64,000 bases of DNA from Halobacillus kuroshimensis DSM 18393 (GCF_000425705.1 NZ_AUDY01000010.1:310001-374000); one strand, 5' to 3'; positions 15,817 to 24,969 are shown, counted from the first letter of the stretch. Notes: generated by a model from the letters alone, not told the origin. Numbers and translations: made by a program.

Positions 15817-16386
15817 ATGGATAAAACAGCGTACCGCTTTAAAGGGAAAAGCATCCTTCATAACATATCATTAAGAGAGAAACAGTCCATTGAATCATCC
15901 ATGTATCAGAGCTTGTTCTCCAGTGAAGAATGGAAAAAAGCCAAGATTATCGGAGTCACTCTTTCGCAGGACCATGAATGGTCTACAGAGCCGATTATAG
16001 AAGAAGGCTGGAAAGCAGGGAAGACCATTGCGGCGCCCCGGTGTCTGCCTAAGGAAAAGCAGCTGGAATTTTATCAGCTGGACAGCTACAATCAGTTGGA
16101 GCGCGTTTACTTTGGATTGAGGGAGCCGGTGCGCGATAAAGATTGGTTCGTTGAAAAAAATGCCATTGATCTGCTGCTTGTTCCCGGACTGCTGTTTGAT
16201 TCCAAAGGATACAGAATTGGTTATGGTGGTGGGTACTATGACCGTTTTATTGAAGGCTTCCGAGGGAAAACGATGATGATTGCTTCAGAAAAACAGCGGG
16301 AGGATATCCTTCCATTTGAGGACTATGATCAGCGTGTGGAATATGTACTCACAGAAAAAGGGATTCATTCCACCTATACTCTGTAA
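15817..16386 (+). CDS. yqgN: 5-formyltetrahydrofolate cyclo-ligase
   Basis: A 189-residue enzyme of the MTHFS family. It converts 5-formyl-THF to 5,10-methenyl-THF with ATP. The family signature VPGLLFDSKGYRIGYGGGYY lies at about residues 124-143. It shares one-carbon metabolism with the gcv operon and folD in this window. The ATG follows CGGAGGTGACGG. Confidence 0.93.
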   Translation: MDKTAYRFKGKSILHNISLREKQSIESSMYQSLFSSEEWKKAKIIGVTLSQDHEWSTEPIIEEGWKAGKTIAAPRCLPKEKQLEFYQLDSYNQLERVYFGLREPVRDKDWFVEKNAIDLLLVPGLLFDSKGYRIGYGGGYYDRFIEGFRGKTMMIASEKQREDILPFEDYDQRVEYVLTEKGIHSTYTL

Positions 16387-16479
16387 TACAATGCTGGTTT
16401 AAAAATCAAAAGAAGCTTGTATAAGGGAAGGGAGCTGAACAGAAACTAGGCGTATCCAATCACAAATGAGGTGGCTTAC

Positions 16480-16668
16480 ATGCGTCTATTCTTTCGGTGG
16501 ATCTTCATTATCGGGTCTTTGACTACAGCGTTATACAAGTATCGTTACCAAGCCCTGGATATAGTCACGAGATTTCCTGCCCTGCGCCGGATGCTTGTAC
16601 GTTTTTCTATGAATATCCCTTGGGTGCGGCAGAAATTTCTATCCCAGATGTTTCGGGGGCACTCTTGA
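16480..16668 (+). CDS. Small basic membrane-associated protein (62 aa), unknown function
   Basis: The protein begins MRLFFRWIFIIGSLTTALYK and continues with a basic amphipathic C-terminus (VTRFPALRRMLVRF). One N-terminal hydrophobic helix is visible. A GAGGTGG ribosome-binding site lies 5 nt before the ATG and a terminator lies 2 nt after the stop, so it is a credible gene. It sits where B. subtilis has the small gene yqgO, between the cyclo-ligase and the rhomboid protease. I cannot assign a function. Confidence 0.7.
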   Translation: MRLFFRWIFIIGSLTTALYKYRYQALDIVTRFPALRRMLVRFSMNIPWVRQKFLSQMFRGHS

Positions 16669-16670
16669 AG

Positions 16671-16696
16671 CGGTCAGGTTATCCTGGCCGTTTTTT
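16671..16696 (+). terminator. Terminator after the 62-aa gene
   Basis: CGGTCAGG (16671-16678) pairs with CCTGGCCG (16683-16690), followed by six T. Confidence 0.85.
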
Positions 16697-16774
16697 ATAT
16701 TTACAGTCAGGTAGTGTGAATGGCTGTGCAGGTGGGAAGCGTGGTAATATGAAAGGTGCAGGGAGGGACCGCCA

Positions 16775-18307
16775 TTGTTTATTGAACAGGAATATTACCT
16801 CTGGAAAATGGCTGACTATATGGTCCAGGTTCATCATTTCCAGGTACTCCATGTGAATACGAGTCATGGGGAGATATGGCTGGAGAAAAAAGTGAATAAA
16901 AAAAACCATGTGTTCAGGCTTTCTCATAAACAGCTGAATTGGAGAAATGAGCTGGCGAGGGAATTGGAAACCGGGTATCGGCAGCTCAATCAAAACCGGT
17001 CTCTTTTTCGCGGAGGGAAGCTTGAGTTTCACATGGTATTCGTATCTGAACATCCTCCTGTTGACGAGTGGGAAGATACTGTAAAGGATTATAAAGGTCG
17101 AAAAATCCCATTGCATTTGTATTATATGAATGATGAAAACAAGGAACAGGCACTGGCTGATCTTTTTCAACCATTAGACATCGATAAGCCTGTAATCGAC
17201 CGAAGTATGGGGGCAGAGGAAATGGAAGCCTCCCTTCCTTATATGAAGCATCAGCTCGTGAAGAAACAGAGAGAACAAAGAGAGGCTGCAGCTTCCATTT
17301 TTGATTACGGTCGTCCCCGATTGACCTATGTTCTGTTAGCCGTAAACATTTTGGTCTTTCTTTATCTGGAGATGATCGGAAGCACAACCTCCGTTGAAAC
17401 GTTGATTTCCTATGGTGCCAAATATAACCCGGCTATTATGGATGGAGAATGGTGGCGGATCTTTACGTCGACCTTCCTTCATATTGGCTTCATCCACCTC
17501 TTTATGAACATGCTGGCCTTGTATTATTTAGGTTCTGCAGTAGAGAGGATTTACGGCACGGTGCGTTTTGCCGTCATCTATTTTGCCGCAGGCCTGTTCG
17601 GAGGCATGGCAAGCTTCATGATGAATCCTTCGGTCGCTGCCGGGGCATCGGGAGCTATCTTTGGGTTGTTTGGGGCACTATTGTTTTTCGGTGTTCAGTA
17701 CAAGCAGCTGTTCCTCCGGACGATGGGGTATAACCTCATCGTAATTATTGGGATCAATATTGCTTTTGGTGTGATGGTTCCCCAAGTGGATAACGGCGCC
17801 CATATTGGTGGATTAATTGGAGGTTTTACAGCGTCTGCAATGGTCCATATGCCTGCGCATTCCATGAAAAAATGGCAGCCCGCTGCTGCGCTGCTTTATA
17901 TTGGAGCCATGGCAGCTATGGTATATCTTGGTATCACAGGCGTATTTAATGGGGAGCAGGCCAGGGTGGTTGTTGAGGAAGTAAGTGAGTTGAACGAACA
18001 GCAGTCCTACGGGGAAGTAATCCAACGAACCACCCAGGCTCTTGAGGACCCGCAGGGCTATGAGGCGCAACTCCTTTTCCACAGGTCCTTTGCCTATCTG
18101 CAGTCCGGGGAGTCGTCAGAAGCCAAAGACGACCTTGAGCAGGTCATATCCATTGCGCCGGATCTGGCAGAAGCCCACTACAACCTGGCCCTTCTGCTTC
18201 AACAGGATGGTGAATTGGAAAAAGCGGCTGAACGGGCGTCCACAGCCGCTGAATTAAATCCGGACAACACGAACTTCCAACAGCTGAATAAAGAATTAGC
18301 TCAATAA
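16775..18307 (+). CDS. gluP: Rhomboid family intramembrane serine protease with TPR domain (GluP)
   Basis: A 510-residue protein. There is a soluble N-domain (1-175), then a rhomboid core of about six or seven membrane helices with the catalytic serine in GASGAIFGLFGA (about 291) and the catalytic histidine in NGAHIGGLIGG (about 343). The C-terminal domain (about 400-510) has tetratricopeptide repeats. This matches B. subtilis YqgP/GluP, which cleaves membrane proteins and aids membrane quality control. The start is TTG (16775) after GGGAGGG. The 3' end overlaps the convergent gene by 7 bp. Confidence 0.93.
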   Translation: MFIEQEYYLWKMADYMVQVHHFQVLHVNTSHGEIWLEKKVNKKNHVFRLSHKQLNWRNELARELETGYRQLNQNRSLFRGGKLEFHMVFVSEHPPVDEWEDTVKDYKGRKIPLHLYYMNDENKEQALADLFQPLDIDKPVIDRSMGAEEMEASLPYMKHQLVKKQREQREAAASIFDYGRPRLTYVLLAVNILVFLYLEMIGSTTSVETLISYGAKYNPAIMDGEWWRIFTSTFLHIGFIHLFMNMLALYYLGSAVERIYGTVRFAVIYFAAGLFGGMASFMMNPSVAAGASGAIFGLFGALLFFGVQYKQLFLRTMGYNLIVIIGINIAFGVMVPQVDNGAHIGGLIGGFTASAMVHMPAHSMKKWQPAAALLYIGAMAAMVYLGITGVFNGEQARVVVEEVSELNEQQSYGEVIQRTTQALEDPQGYEAQLLFHRSFAYLQSGESSEAKDDLEQVISIAPDLAEAHYNLALLLQQDGELEKAAERASTAAELNPDNTNFQQLNKELAQ

Positions 18308-19158
18308 TATTGAATGAGCTGATGCTTTTTCCCTGTATCATCTTCGTATAATACAATTAAATGCTTCCCATTCTTGTCAAACAGAATCAGGGGAATGTAA
18401 CTTTGAATCGGATGCGATGATTTTGTATCGCTTATACCCAGCACATAATTTTTATACAGCCCTTCCCATAGTTGCCCTTTGATGCGTTCAGAATCAGCTT
18501 CATTTGTCCCGGGGAAGGGCTTGTTGTTGTAATCAGCAAGTTCTGTAAGAGCGACCGCTGTATATTTATCCCGTGGAATTTGATAATGGGTGATAAGCTC
18601 CTGCCACTGGGCTTCAATCTGTTGTTGAATAGAATGATCGAGCCTTTGTTTCCATTCCTTCTCCTCCTCGGTTCCCGGCTGCTTAAAAGCGGTTCGGAGC
18701 GAGTGGGGGGAATCGATGACGTACAGTTCATCCTTGGAGGTGGCCTGCATACTCTTAATTTCATTTTCACCTTCATGTACCTCTCCGTGGTGAAAGGAAA
18801 CCGCCTGATATTTTTGACTGTCTTCGCCATGGAGCGACGTCTCTTTTTCAATGACGTCTGCATTCTCCTTCCACTTCGATACAACCCCTTTCAATCTTCC
18901 ATTCACGTAAAGCAGGGAAACGTCCTGCCTTAAATACACAGGATTTTCACTTTTGGAAGCTACCTTCCAGGATACTTTGTATTCATCCTCGTCTTCCTCA
19001 GCGTCGTAGTCAAGAGCGGTTCCAAATGATTCGAATGTTTCCGATTGATCGATAGGGAAATATTTGATGACGGGCTGCTCTCCAGTCTGGGTAAATAATG
19101 CCAGGGCGACTGCCAGAGTCAGCAGGCCCAGCACCCAGTAGATCCACACTTTTTTCAT
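18301..19158 (-). CDS. Exported, membrane-anchored protein of unknown function
   Basis: A 285-residue protein. A basic start and one hydrophobic helix (about 4-24) precede a highly charged outer domain rich in Glu, Asp and Lys, with no cysteines or recognised motif. There is no lipobox. The start at 19158 follows AGGAGAG; an in-frame upstream start adds eight residues without a site. It is convergent with gluP and overlaps it by 7 bp. I do not recognise the family. Confidence 0.7.
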   Translation of the reverse strand: MKKVWIYWVLGLLTLAVALALFTQTGEQPVIKYFPIDQSETFESFGTALDYDAEEDEDEYKVSWKVASKSENPVYLRQDVSLLYVNGRLKGVVSKWKENADVIEKETSLHGEDSQKYQAVSFHHGEVHEGENEIKSMQATSKDELYVIDSPHSLRTAFKQPGTEEEKEWKQRLDHSIQQQIEAQWQELITHYQIPRDKYTAVALTELADYNNKPFPGTNEADSERIKGQLWEGLYKNYVLGISDTKSSHPIQSYIPLILFDKNGKHLIVLYEDDTGKKHQLIQYY

Positions 19159-19259
19159 TCGACTCTCTCCTTGGCCTGTCACAATCTTGAATTAGTAAAG
19201 GATATGTATTGAAAAAGCAGGACATGCCTCTGACCTGGAACTTCTACATGAACCTTTAC

Positions 19260-19290
19260 GCATGAAATCGGGGGTTTGTAGGAAAATAAA
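19260..19290 (+). promoter_or_regulatory. Possible forespore sigma (SigF/SigG-like) promoter
   Basis: GCATG (19260-19264), 16 bp, then GGAAAATAAA (19281-19290), close to SigF GYATA-N16-GGnnAnAnTR. It lies 34 bp before a SpoVAF-like gene for which forespore expression is expected. The match is imperfect. Confidence 0.35.
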
Positions 19291-19323
19291 AGATAGCACA
19301 GGAGAGTGTAAGGAGGCAGGCGC

Positions 19324-20784
19324 GTGGAAGAACAAAAGGATCAGCGATTGTTTGACAGTTATGAAGAAAACGTAGCGTATATGAGAAAACGCCTCGGCGT
19401 GGATGAAAGCTTTGATATGGTTCATCTTGACCTGGTTTATGCCGGCCGGGGGATGTCCTTGTTCTTTATCGATGGTTTTGTGAAGGATGATATTCTTCAC
19501 TATTTAATGAAGCTATTGTCCCGTCTGGAGCCAGAGCAGCTCGATCCCGATCCTTTAGATAAATTATTGAAAACCCATCTTCCCTACGTAGAACTGGGGC
19601 AGGAAAAAGATATGAATCAGGCGGCCAATCTCGTTCTGGGAGGACCGACAGCCCTTCTTGTAGAAGGGGTCGACGAGATCATTATCATCGATGCCCGGAC
19701 CTACCCCGTACGCGGGCCGCAGGAACCAGATCTGGAGAGGGTTGTCCGTGGCTCCAGGGACGGCTTTGTAGAAACGATTATTTTTAACACCGCCCTGACT
19801 AGAAGGCGTGTGAGGGACCGGTCCTTACGAATGGAGTATCTGCAGGTCGGGAGAAGGTCGCTGACAGATGTTTGTATCTGTTACATCAAGGATATTGCCG
19901 ATACAGATCGAGTGGACCATTTGAAAAGGGTGCTGCAGGAAATTGATACAGACGCTCTTCCTATGGCGGAAAAGACGATCGAAGAATATATCAGTGGGCA
20001 GCATTGGAATCCCTACCCTGTCATTCGTTACACGGAGCGGCCGGATACAGCGGCCGCTCACTTGTATGAGGGACATATCCTTGTCATTATTGATGGATCT
20101 CCAAGTGTCATGATTACTCCGGCAACGTTCTGGCACCATATGCAGCATGCGGAGGAATACAGGCAGAAACCATTGGTGGGGGCTTATTTACGGTGGGTCC
20201 GCTATTTTGCGTTTTTTGCATCTATTTTTGTTCTGCCCCTGTACTTCTTATTTTCAAAAAATCCAGACCTGCTGCCGGAATCCCTTTCTTATATCGGTCC
20301 GACAGAAGCGGGAACCATCCCATTGCTAGTGCAGTTCCTTTTTGCTGAGATTGGAATAGATATGCTGCGGATGGCCGCCATCCACACCCCGTCTTCTCTT
20401 GGGACAGCTCTGGGGCTCGTGGCTGCCATATTAATCGGGCAGGTCGCCGTGGAAGTCGGGCTCTTTTCAAGTGAGGTCGTGCTGTATCTCGCTCTTGCTG
20501 CGGTTGGAACATTTGCTACGCCAAGTTATGAGGTCGGCCTGGCGGACCGCCTTTCCAGGCTCGCGCTTCTTTTGGCTGTGGGACTTTTCGGCCTTAAAGG
20601 GTATGTGATCGGGATTACGTTCTGGCTGATCTACCTCACGCGGATGCAGTCGTTTAAAACGCCGTATCTCTGGCCGTTTATGCCGTTTTCCTGGAAGCCC
20701 TTAAGAGATGTGCTGCTGCGTTCTCCCATTCCATTGAAAAACAGACGACCGGCATTTCTTCATCCGAAAGACCCTGACCGCTGA
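19324..20784 (+). CDS. Spore germination protein, GerA-family A subunit (SpoVAF-like)
   Basis: A 486-residue protein with the GerA/SpoVAF layout: a soluble N-domain of about 285 residues (RRRVRDRSLRMEYLQVGRRS) and about five C-terminal membrane helices (about 295-460). SITPATFWHHMQHAEEYRQ-like wording (here ITPATFWHHMQHAEEYRQKP) resembles SpoVAF more than nutrient-receptor A subunits, and no B or C receptor genes follow. SpoVAF helps germination signalling in the inner spore membrane. The start is GTG, 10 nt after GGAGG. In B. subtilis spoVAF lies in the spoVA operon; here it stands alone. Confidence 0.82.
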   Translation: MEEQKDQRLFDSYEENVAYMRKRLGVDESFDMVHLDLVYAGRGMSLFFIDGFVKDDILHYLMKLLSRLEPEQLDPDPLDKLLKTHLPYVELGQEKDMNQAANLVLGGPTALLVEGVDEIIIIDARTYPVRGPQEPDLERVVRGSRDGFVETIIFNTALTRRRVRDRSLRMEYLQVGRRSLTDVCICYIKDIADTDRVDHLKRVLQEIDTDALPMAEKTIEEYISGQHWNPYPVIRYTERPDTAAAHLYEGHILVIIDGSPSVMITPATFWHHMQHAEEYRQKPLVGAYLRWVRYFAFFASIFVLPLYFLFSKNPDLLPESLSYIGPTEAGTIPLLVQFLFAEIGIDMLRMAAIHTPSSLGTALGLVAAILIGQVAVEVGLFSSEVVLYLALAAVGTFATPSYEVGLADRLSRLALLLAVGLFGLKGYVIGITFWLIYLTRMQSFKTPYLWPFMPFSWKPLRDVLLRSPIPLKNRRPAFLHPKDPDR

Positions 20785-20798
20785 CGGCCGGGGTTTTT
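20771..20798 (+). terminator. Terminator after the SpoVAF-like gene
   Basis: ACCCTGACCG (20771-20780) pairs with CGGCCGGGGT (20785-20794) with one mismatch, followed by five T. Confidence 0.6.
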
Positions 20799-20803
20799 CT
20801 TCA

Positions 20804-20832
20804 TTTTCAATCGGACCGACTCTTGCTATAAT
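20804..20832 (+). promoter_or_regulatory. yqgQ-glcK promoter
   Basis: TTTTCA (20804-20809), 17 bp, TATAAT (20827-20832). Confidence 0.6.
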
Positions 20833-20850
20833 AGGAACTGGTGATAAAAT

Positions 20851-21069
20851 ATGAAAACGATTTACGATGTTCAGCAGTTTTTAAAAAAATTTGGAACGAT
20901 CATATATATTGGTGATCGGACAGCTGATTTAGAAATGATGGAAGATGAGATCCGGGAGCTCTATCAATCCCAGTGTATGACAACAGAAGATTTTCAGATG
21001 GCTTTATTGCTGCTCCGCAGTGAAATTGCCCGGGAGAGAGACCGGCAGGAGGGGGACAATAGACGATGA
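20851..21069 (+). CDS. yqgQ: YqgQ family protein (DUF910)
   Basis: A 72-residue helical protein (MKTIYDVQQFLKKFGTIIYI, then GDRTADLEMMEDEIRELY). It belongs to the small conserved YqgQ family, whose function is unknown. It overlaps glcK by 4 nt (ATGA), as in B. subtilis, so the two are coupled. The ribosome-binding site is weak (GGTGA). Confidence 0.9.
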   Translation: MKTIYDVQQFLKKFGTIIYIGDRTADLEMMEDEIRELYQSQCMTTEDFQMALLLLRSEIARERDRQEGDNRR

Positions 21070-22025
21070 GCGGACACGTGTACATAGGTGCTGATATCGG
21101 CGGTACAACGATTAAGCTTGCTTTCATTAATGAAGAAGGACAAATTATGAAAAAGTGGGAAGTTCCGACGAATACAGATGACAAAGGAGCGGCCATTCCT
21201 GATGACATTGCCGAAGCCATTGAGCAGGTCCGGGCGGAGCTGGGCATCAATCCGTCACAAATTATGGGAATCGGTGCAGGAGCTCCTGGATTTGTGGAAA
21301 CTTCATCCGGTTATATTCATGAGGCTGTAAACATAGGCTGGAAAGATTTTGACTTTGGCCAAATTTTAAGTGGACTGACCGGCTATGACGTTTGGGTCGA
21401 TAATGATGCCAACCTTGCAGCACTCGGAGAGAACTGGCTCGGAGCAGGGCGCGGATGTAAAGAACTCATTGCGGTTACGCTTGGAACTGGAGTAGGCGGA
21501 GGTGTGATCGCCAACGGCAGTGTATTGAATGGAGCGAATGGCACAGCAGCAGAACTCGGCCACGTGACGGTCATCCCGGAAGGTGGGGCCCCTTGTAATT
21601 GTGGGAAGACCGGATGTCTGGAAACAGAGGCGTCAGCTACAGGGATTGTTAGAAAGGCGAAAGTGGCAGCGGAGAACCATGATGACTCTGCTCTTCATTC
21701 CCTTATTCAATCCAATGAGCTTACAGCTAAAGATGTCTTCCAAGCTGCTGCGGAGGGTGACGAAGCGGCATCGGTTGTTCTTCATCAGGTAACCGATGTG
21801 CTTGGTATGGCGATTGCCAACATGGCGATCGTTATCAACCCTGAGAAAATTGTCATCGGCGGAGGGGTTTCGCAGGCTGGTGATCAACTGCTGAATCCCT
21901 TGAAGACGGCATACCGTAAATATGCTCTCTCCAGAACGGCGGAAGCGTCCACTTTTGAATTTGCAGAACTTGGAAATGATGCCGGGGTTATCGGCGGAGC
22001 CTATCTTGTGAAAAAGAACAAATGA
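21066..22025 (+). CDS. glcK: Glucokinase, ROK family
   Basis: A 319-residue ROK sugar kinase that phosphorylates glucose with ATP. The N-terminal phosphate loop is GADIGGTTIKLAF (about 7-19). There is also IGAGAPGFV, the catalytic aspartate region WVDNDANLAALGE, and the ROK zinc-binding motif CNCGKTGCLE (about 178-187). Position after yqgQ matches B. subtilis glcK (yqgR). A strong terminator follows. Confidence 0.95.
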   Translation: MSGHVYIGADIGGTTIKLAFINEEGQIMKKWEVPTNTDDKGAAIPDDIAEAIEQVRAELGINPSQIMGIGAGAPGFVETSSGYIHEAVNIGWKDFDFGQILSGLTGYDVWVDNDANLAALGENWLGAGRGCKELIAVTLGTGVGGGVIANGSVLNGANGTAAELGHVTVIPEGGAPCNCGKTGCLETEASATGIVRKAKVAAENHDDSALHSLIQSNELTAKDVFQAAAEGDEAASVVLHQVTDVLGMAIANMAIVINPEKIVIGGGVSQAGDQLLNPLKTAYRKYALSRTAEASTFEFAELGNDAGVIGGAYLVKKNK

Positions 22026-22031
22026 AAAAAG

Positions 22032-22059
22032 CTGGAGCCTTGTCGGCTCCAGTTTTTTT
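22032..22059 (+). terminator. glcK terminator
   Basis: CTGGAGCC pairs with GGCTCCAG around TTGTC, followed by seven T. Confidence 0.93.
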
Positions 22060-22232
22060 GTGGGGATTCGGTTCATATAAAACATTCTTCATTCTGGAGG
22101 AGAGATCCATTATGATGGAATAGGCAGATGGACCTTATTAAAACTGGTAAAATCAGGGTAATAAAATTTGAAACTTTTATGGTACAATAGACGTCATATA
22201 TAAAGTGACGGTTTAATATTGATAATAAGTGG

Positions 22233-22275
22233 AAAATGTAAAGTTAAATAATAGCTATGGTTAAAAAATGTAAAG
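22233..22275 (+). repeat. 11-bp direct repeat upstream of the LTA synthase gene
   Basis: AAAATGTAAAG occurs perfectly at 22233-22243 and 22265-22275, 32 bp apart (about three helical turns), 35-77 bp before the start codon. It may be a regulator-binding pair. Confidence 0.55.
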
Positions 22276-22309
22276 ATATGGCCATAGATGTACTAGAGGA
22301 GGAACCACC

Positions 22310-24178
22310 ATGCAATTGAGAAATATTCGCATGCCTTTATTTATGATTGCTACGGTTTTGTTTGGTATTAAAACATACATCGTTTACCGATTTATGTTTG
22401 ATTTATCGATTGAAAACCCAATGCAGGAATTGATCCTGCTGTTTAATCCTATTGCGAGTGCCTATTTGATTTTCGCCATCAGTGTATGGATGAAACCAAA
22501 GAATCAAAGGAAATACTTACGGTGGACCGTGCTTCTCGGTTCTTTTATTTTGTTCGTGAACTTGATCTTCTATCGGAATTTCACAGATTTCATTACCATT
22601 CCTGTATTGTTCCAGGGGAATAATGCAGCGGACTTAACAGGGAGTTTCCTTACGCTTCTGCATATCGAAGATGTTTTCATTTTTGCCGATGCAGCCATCG
22701 TCTGGTACTTGAGCAGACAGAGGTTTGATTTGACTGTAAAGCTTCCTAAGCGTGGGAAGATCGCTGCAACAGCCGTCACTTTTCTACTGCTGGCCGGCAA
22801 TGTCGTCCTTGCTGAAATTGAGCGTCCGATGCTGTTTGTACGTGCGTTTGACCGCGAGTATCTCGTCAAAAACATAGGCATCTTTAACTATCACGTGTAT
22901 GATGCGACCATGCAGACAAAAACGAGAGCGCAGAGAGTATTCGCTGATGGTAGTGAAATCAGTGAAATCGAGACCTATCTTCAAGAGAAATCACCGGATG
23001 AAGCTGATAAAGATGCTGAATTGTACGGGATCGCTGAAGATAAAAATGTAATTTTCGTCAGTGTGGAATCTTTCCAGCACTTTTTATATGATTCAGAAAT
23101 CAATGGAGTAGAGACCACACCTTTCCTGAACGAATTGAAGGAAAGCAGTGATACGGTTACGTTTGAAAACTTCTATCATCAGACTGCCCAAGGGAAAACG
23201 TCTGACTCAGAGTTTATCGTTGAAAATTCGTTGTACCCTCTTGGCAGGGGAGCGGTGTACTTCACCCATGCGGGGAATGAGTACCATGCGCTTCCTGAAA
23301 TCCTCAACAATGAAGGATATGAAACATCCGTTTTCCATGCTAACAATGGAAGCTTCTGGAACAGGGATGTGATGTATGACAATATCGGATACGATGAGTT
23401 CCACGATGAACAGTCCTTCGAAGTGACACCGGAAAATTCCTTTGGGTGGGGACTTGAGGATAAGGCGTTTTTTGAGCAGTCGATTGATTATTTGAAAGAG
23501 CAGGAGCAGCCGTTTTACAGCAAGTTTATTACGCTGACCCACCATTTCCCTTTCGAACTGCCGGAAGAAAAGGCGCATATCGACAAATACGATTCCAATT
23601 CCAATACGTTGAATGCATACTTCCAGACCGCAAAGTACACAGATGAAGCACTTGAACAGTTTTTCCAACAGCTGAAGGATGCAGATCTTTATGAGGATTC
23701 CATTATTGTTATGATGGGTGATCACTACGGCATTAGTGATTTTCATAATAAAGCGATGAGTCAGTTCCTTGGAGAAGAAGTAGATCCATTCGTTCAAACA
23801 CAGCTGCAGCGTGTCCCGTTCATGATCCATATTCCAGGGTATGAAAATGGGGGCGTGGAGGATAAGGTCGTCGGGCAGATTGATGTGAAACCGACGCTGC
23901 TGCATCTCCTGGGGGTTGATTCCGGAGGGGATATGACCTTTGGTGACAACATGTTTTCTGAGAAGAAAAAAGATTTCATCGCCCTCCGGGATGGAAGTTT
24001 TGTGACGGAAGAGTATGTCTATACCAGTGAGACATGCTATGACAGGAAAACCGGGGAGCCGTTGGAAGAAGGGCTGATGGAAGCCTGTGAACCTGTGAAG
24101 CAGGAAGTGGACCAGGAGTTGAACTACTCTGATAACATTATCTACGGAGATTTATTCCGGTTCTATGATTTTAAATAA
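22310..24178 (+). CDS. LTA synthase family protein (LtaS/YqgS-like)
   Basis: A 622-residue protein with five N-terminal membrane helices (about 1-165) and a large extracellular sulfatase-fold domain. The catalytic threonine is in QGKTSDSEF (about 297). Metal ligands are suggested by VSVESFQ, THHFPFE and MMGDHYG. Family enzymes transfer glycerol phosphate from phosphatidylglycerol onto lipoteichoic acid or its primer. The position matches B. subtilis yqgS; which of the LtaS paralogue roles it fills cannot be told from the sequence. The ATG follows AGAGGAGGAACC. Confidence 0.93.
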   Translation: MQLRNIRMPLFMIATVLFGIKTYIVYRFMFDLSIENPMQELILLFNPIASAYLIFAISVWMKPKNQRKYLRWTVLLGSFILFVNLIFYRNFTDFITIPVLFQGNNAADLTGSFLTLLHIEDVFIFADAAIVWYLSRQRFDLTVKLPKRGKIAATAVTFLLLAGNVVLAEIERPMLFVRAFDREYLVKNIGIFNYHVYDATMQTKTRAQRVFADGSEISEIETYLQEKSPDEADKDAELYGIAEDKNVIFVSVESFQHFLYDSEINGVETTPFLNELKESSDTVTFENFYHQTAQGKTSDSEFIVENSLYPLGRGAVYFTHAGNEYHALPEILNNEGYETSVFHANNGSFWNRDVMYDNIGYDEFHDEQSFEVTPENSFGWGLEDKAFFEQSIDYLKEQEQPFYSKFITLTHHFPFELPEEKAHIDKYDSNSNTLNAYFQTAKYTDEALEQFFQQLKDADLYEDSIIVMMGDHYGISDFHNKAMSQFLGEEVDPFVQTQLQRVPFMIHIPGYENGGVEDKVVGQIDVKPTLLHLLGVDSGGDMTFGDNMFSEKKKDFIALRDGSFVTEEYVYTSETCYDRKTGEPLEEGLMEACEPVKQEVDQELNYSDNIIYGDLFRFYDFK

Positions 24179-24184
24179 TAAGAA

Positions 24185-24217
24185 AAGCCTGTACAGTGAA
24201 CTGTGCAGGCTTTTTTT
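24185..24217 (+). terminator. Terminator after the LTA synthase gene
   Basis: AAGCCTGTACAG (24185-24196) pairs with CTGTGCAGGCTT (24201-24212), followed by a T run. Confidence 0.92.
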
Positions 24218-24282
24218 CTGCTGCATAAATGTTTCTTCGGAAGGGTAAAGATAGGCAGATAGATGAAAAAGGGGGAAGGGCT

Positions 24283-24969
24283 GTGTTTCGTTTTGAACAC
24301 GTCAGCCAGCAGCCGCTGGAGGATTTGAACTTTACAATTGAAAAAAAAGACCAAGTCATTTTATTCGGCCCATCAGGAGCTGGAAAAAGCACGCTGTTAT
24401 TTTTATTGAATCGACTGAATGATCCCGAGAAGGGGACCATCTATTTTAAAGATGCGCCTATCTCTGAACATCCTGTAACAGAATTAAGAAAAAAGGTGGG
24501 ACTGGTCCTGCAGGCGCCGAATTTGTTTCCCGGAACGGTTCTGGACAATTTGAAATATGGTCCAAGCCTTTTTGATGAGTGGCAGGAAGAGGACGGCAGG
24601 AGGCTCCTGGATTATGTGCAGCTGCCATCCAGCTATTTGGAAAGGAATGTCGATCAGCTGTCCGGAGGAGAAAAGCAGCGGGTCTCTCTGGCAAGGACAC
24701 TTGCGAATTCACCGGATGTCCTGCTCCTCGACGAACCAACAAGTGCACTGGATTACCGGACGGCTGAAGAAATCGAAGAAGTGTTGGAAGGGCTCATACA
24801 GGAACATGAACTGACGATGGTGATGGTTACCCATAATTTGAATCAGGCCCGGCGGCTTGGAACGCGCGGCCTTTTTGTTGCTGATGGAAAGCTTCAAGAG
24901 GATGGAACCATCCCGGAAATGTTGGAGAACCCGGAAACGGAACGGCTTCGTGAATTTTTGGAACAGTAA
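24283..24969 (+). CDS. ABC transporter ATP-binding protein, FetA/YjkB-like
   Basis: A 228-residue ATPase with Walker A GPSGAGKST, Q-loop VLQAPNLFPGTVLDN, signature LSGGEKQRVS, Walker [13 protein letters not shown] and the switch histidine (VTHNL). It is followed 14 bp later by a UPF0014 permease, the same pairing as B. subtilis yjkB-yjkA and E. coli fetA-fetB (implicated in iron export). The start is GTG at 24283 after GGGGGAAGG. Substrate is inferred from the pairing only. Confidence 0.87.
   Translation: MFRFEHVSQQPLEDLNFTIEKKDQVILFGPSGAGKSTLLFLLNRLNDPEKGTIYFKDAPISEHPVTELRKKVGLVLQAPNLFPGTVLDNLKYGPSLFDEWQEEDGRRLLDYVQLPSSYLERNVDQLSGGEKQRVSLARTLANSPDVLLLDEPTSALDYRTAEEIEEVLEGLIQEHELTMVMVTHNLNQARRLGTRGLFVADGKLQEDGTIPEMLENPETERLREFLEQ

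Noticed and set aside
22115-22124. GGAGGAGAG followed by ATG ATG GAA TAG, a three-codon frame upstream of the LTA synthase gene
   Set aside because: Too short to judge; no attenuator structure was seen around it.
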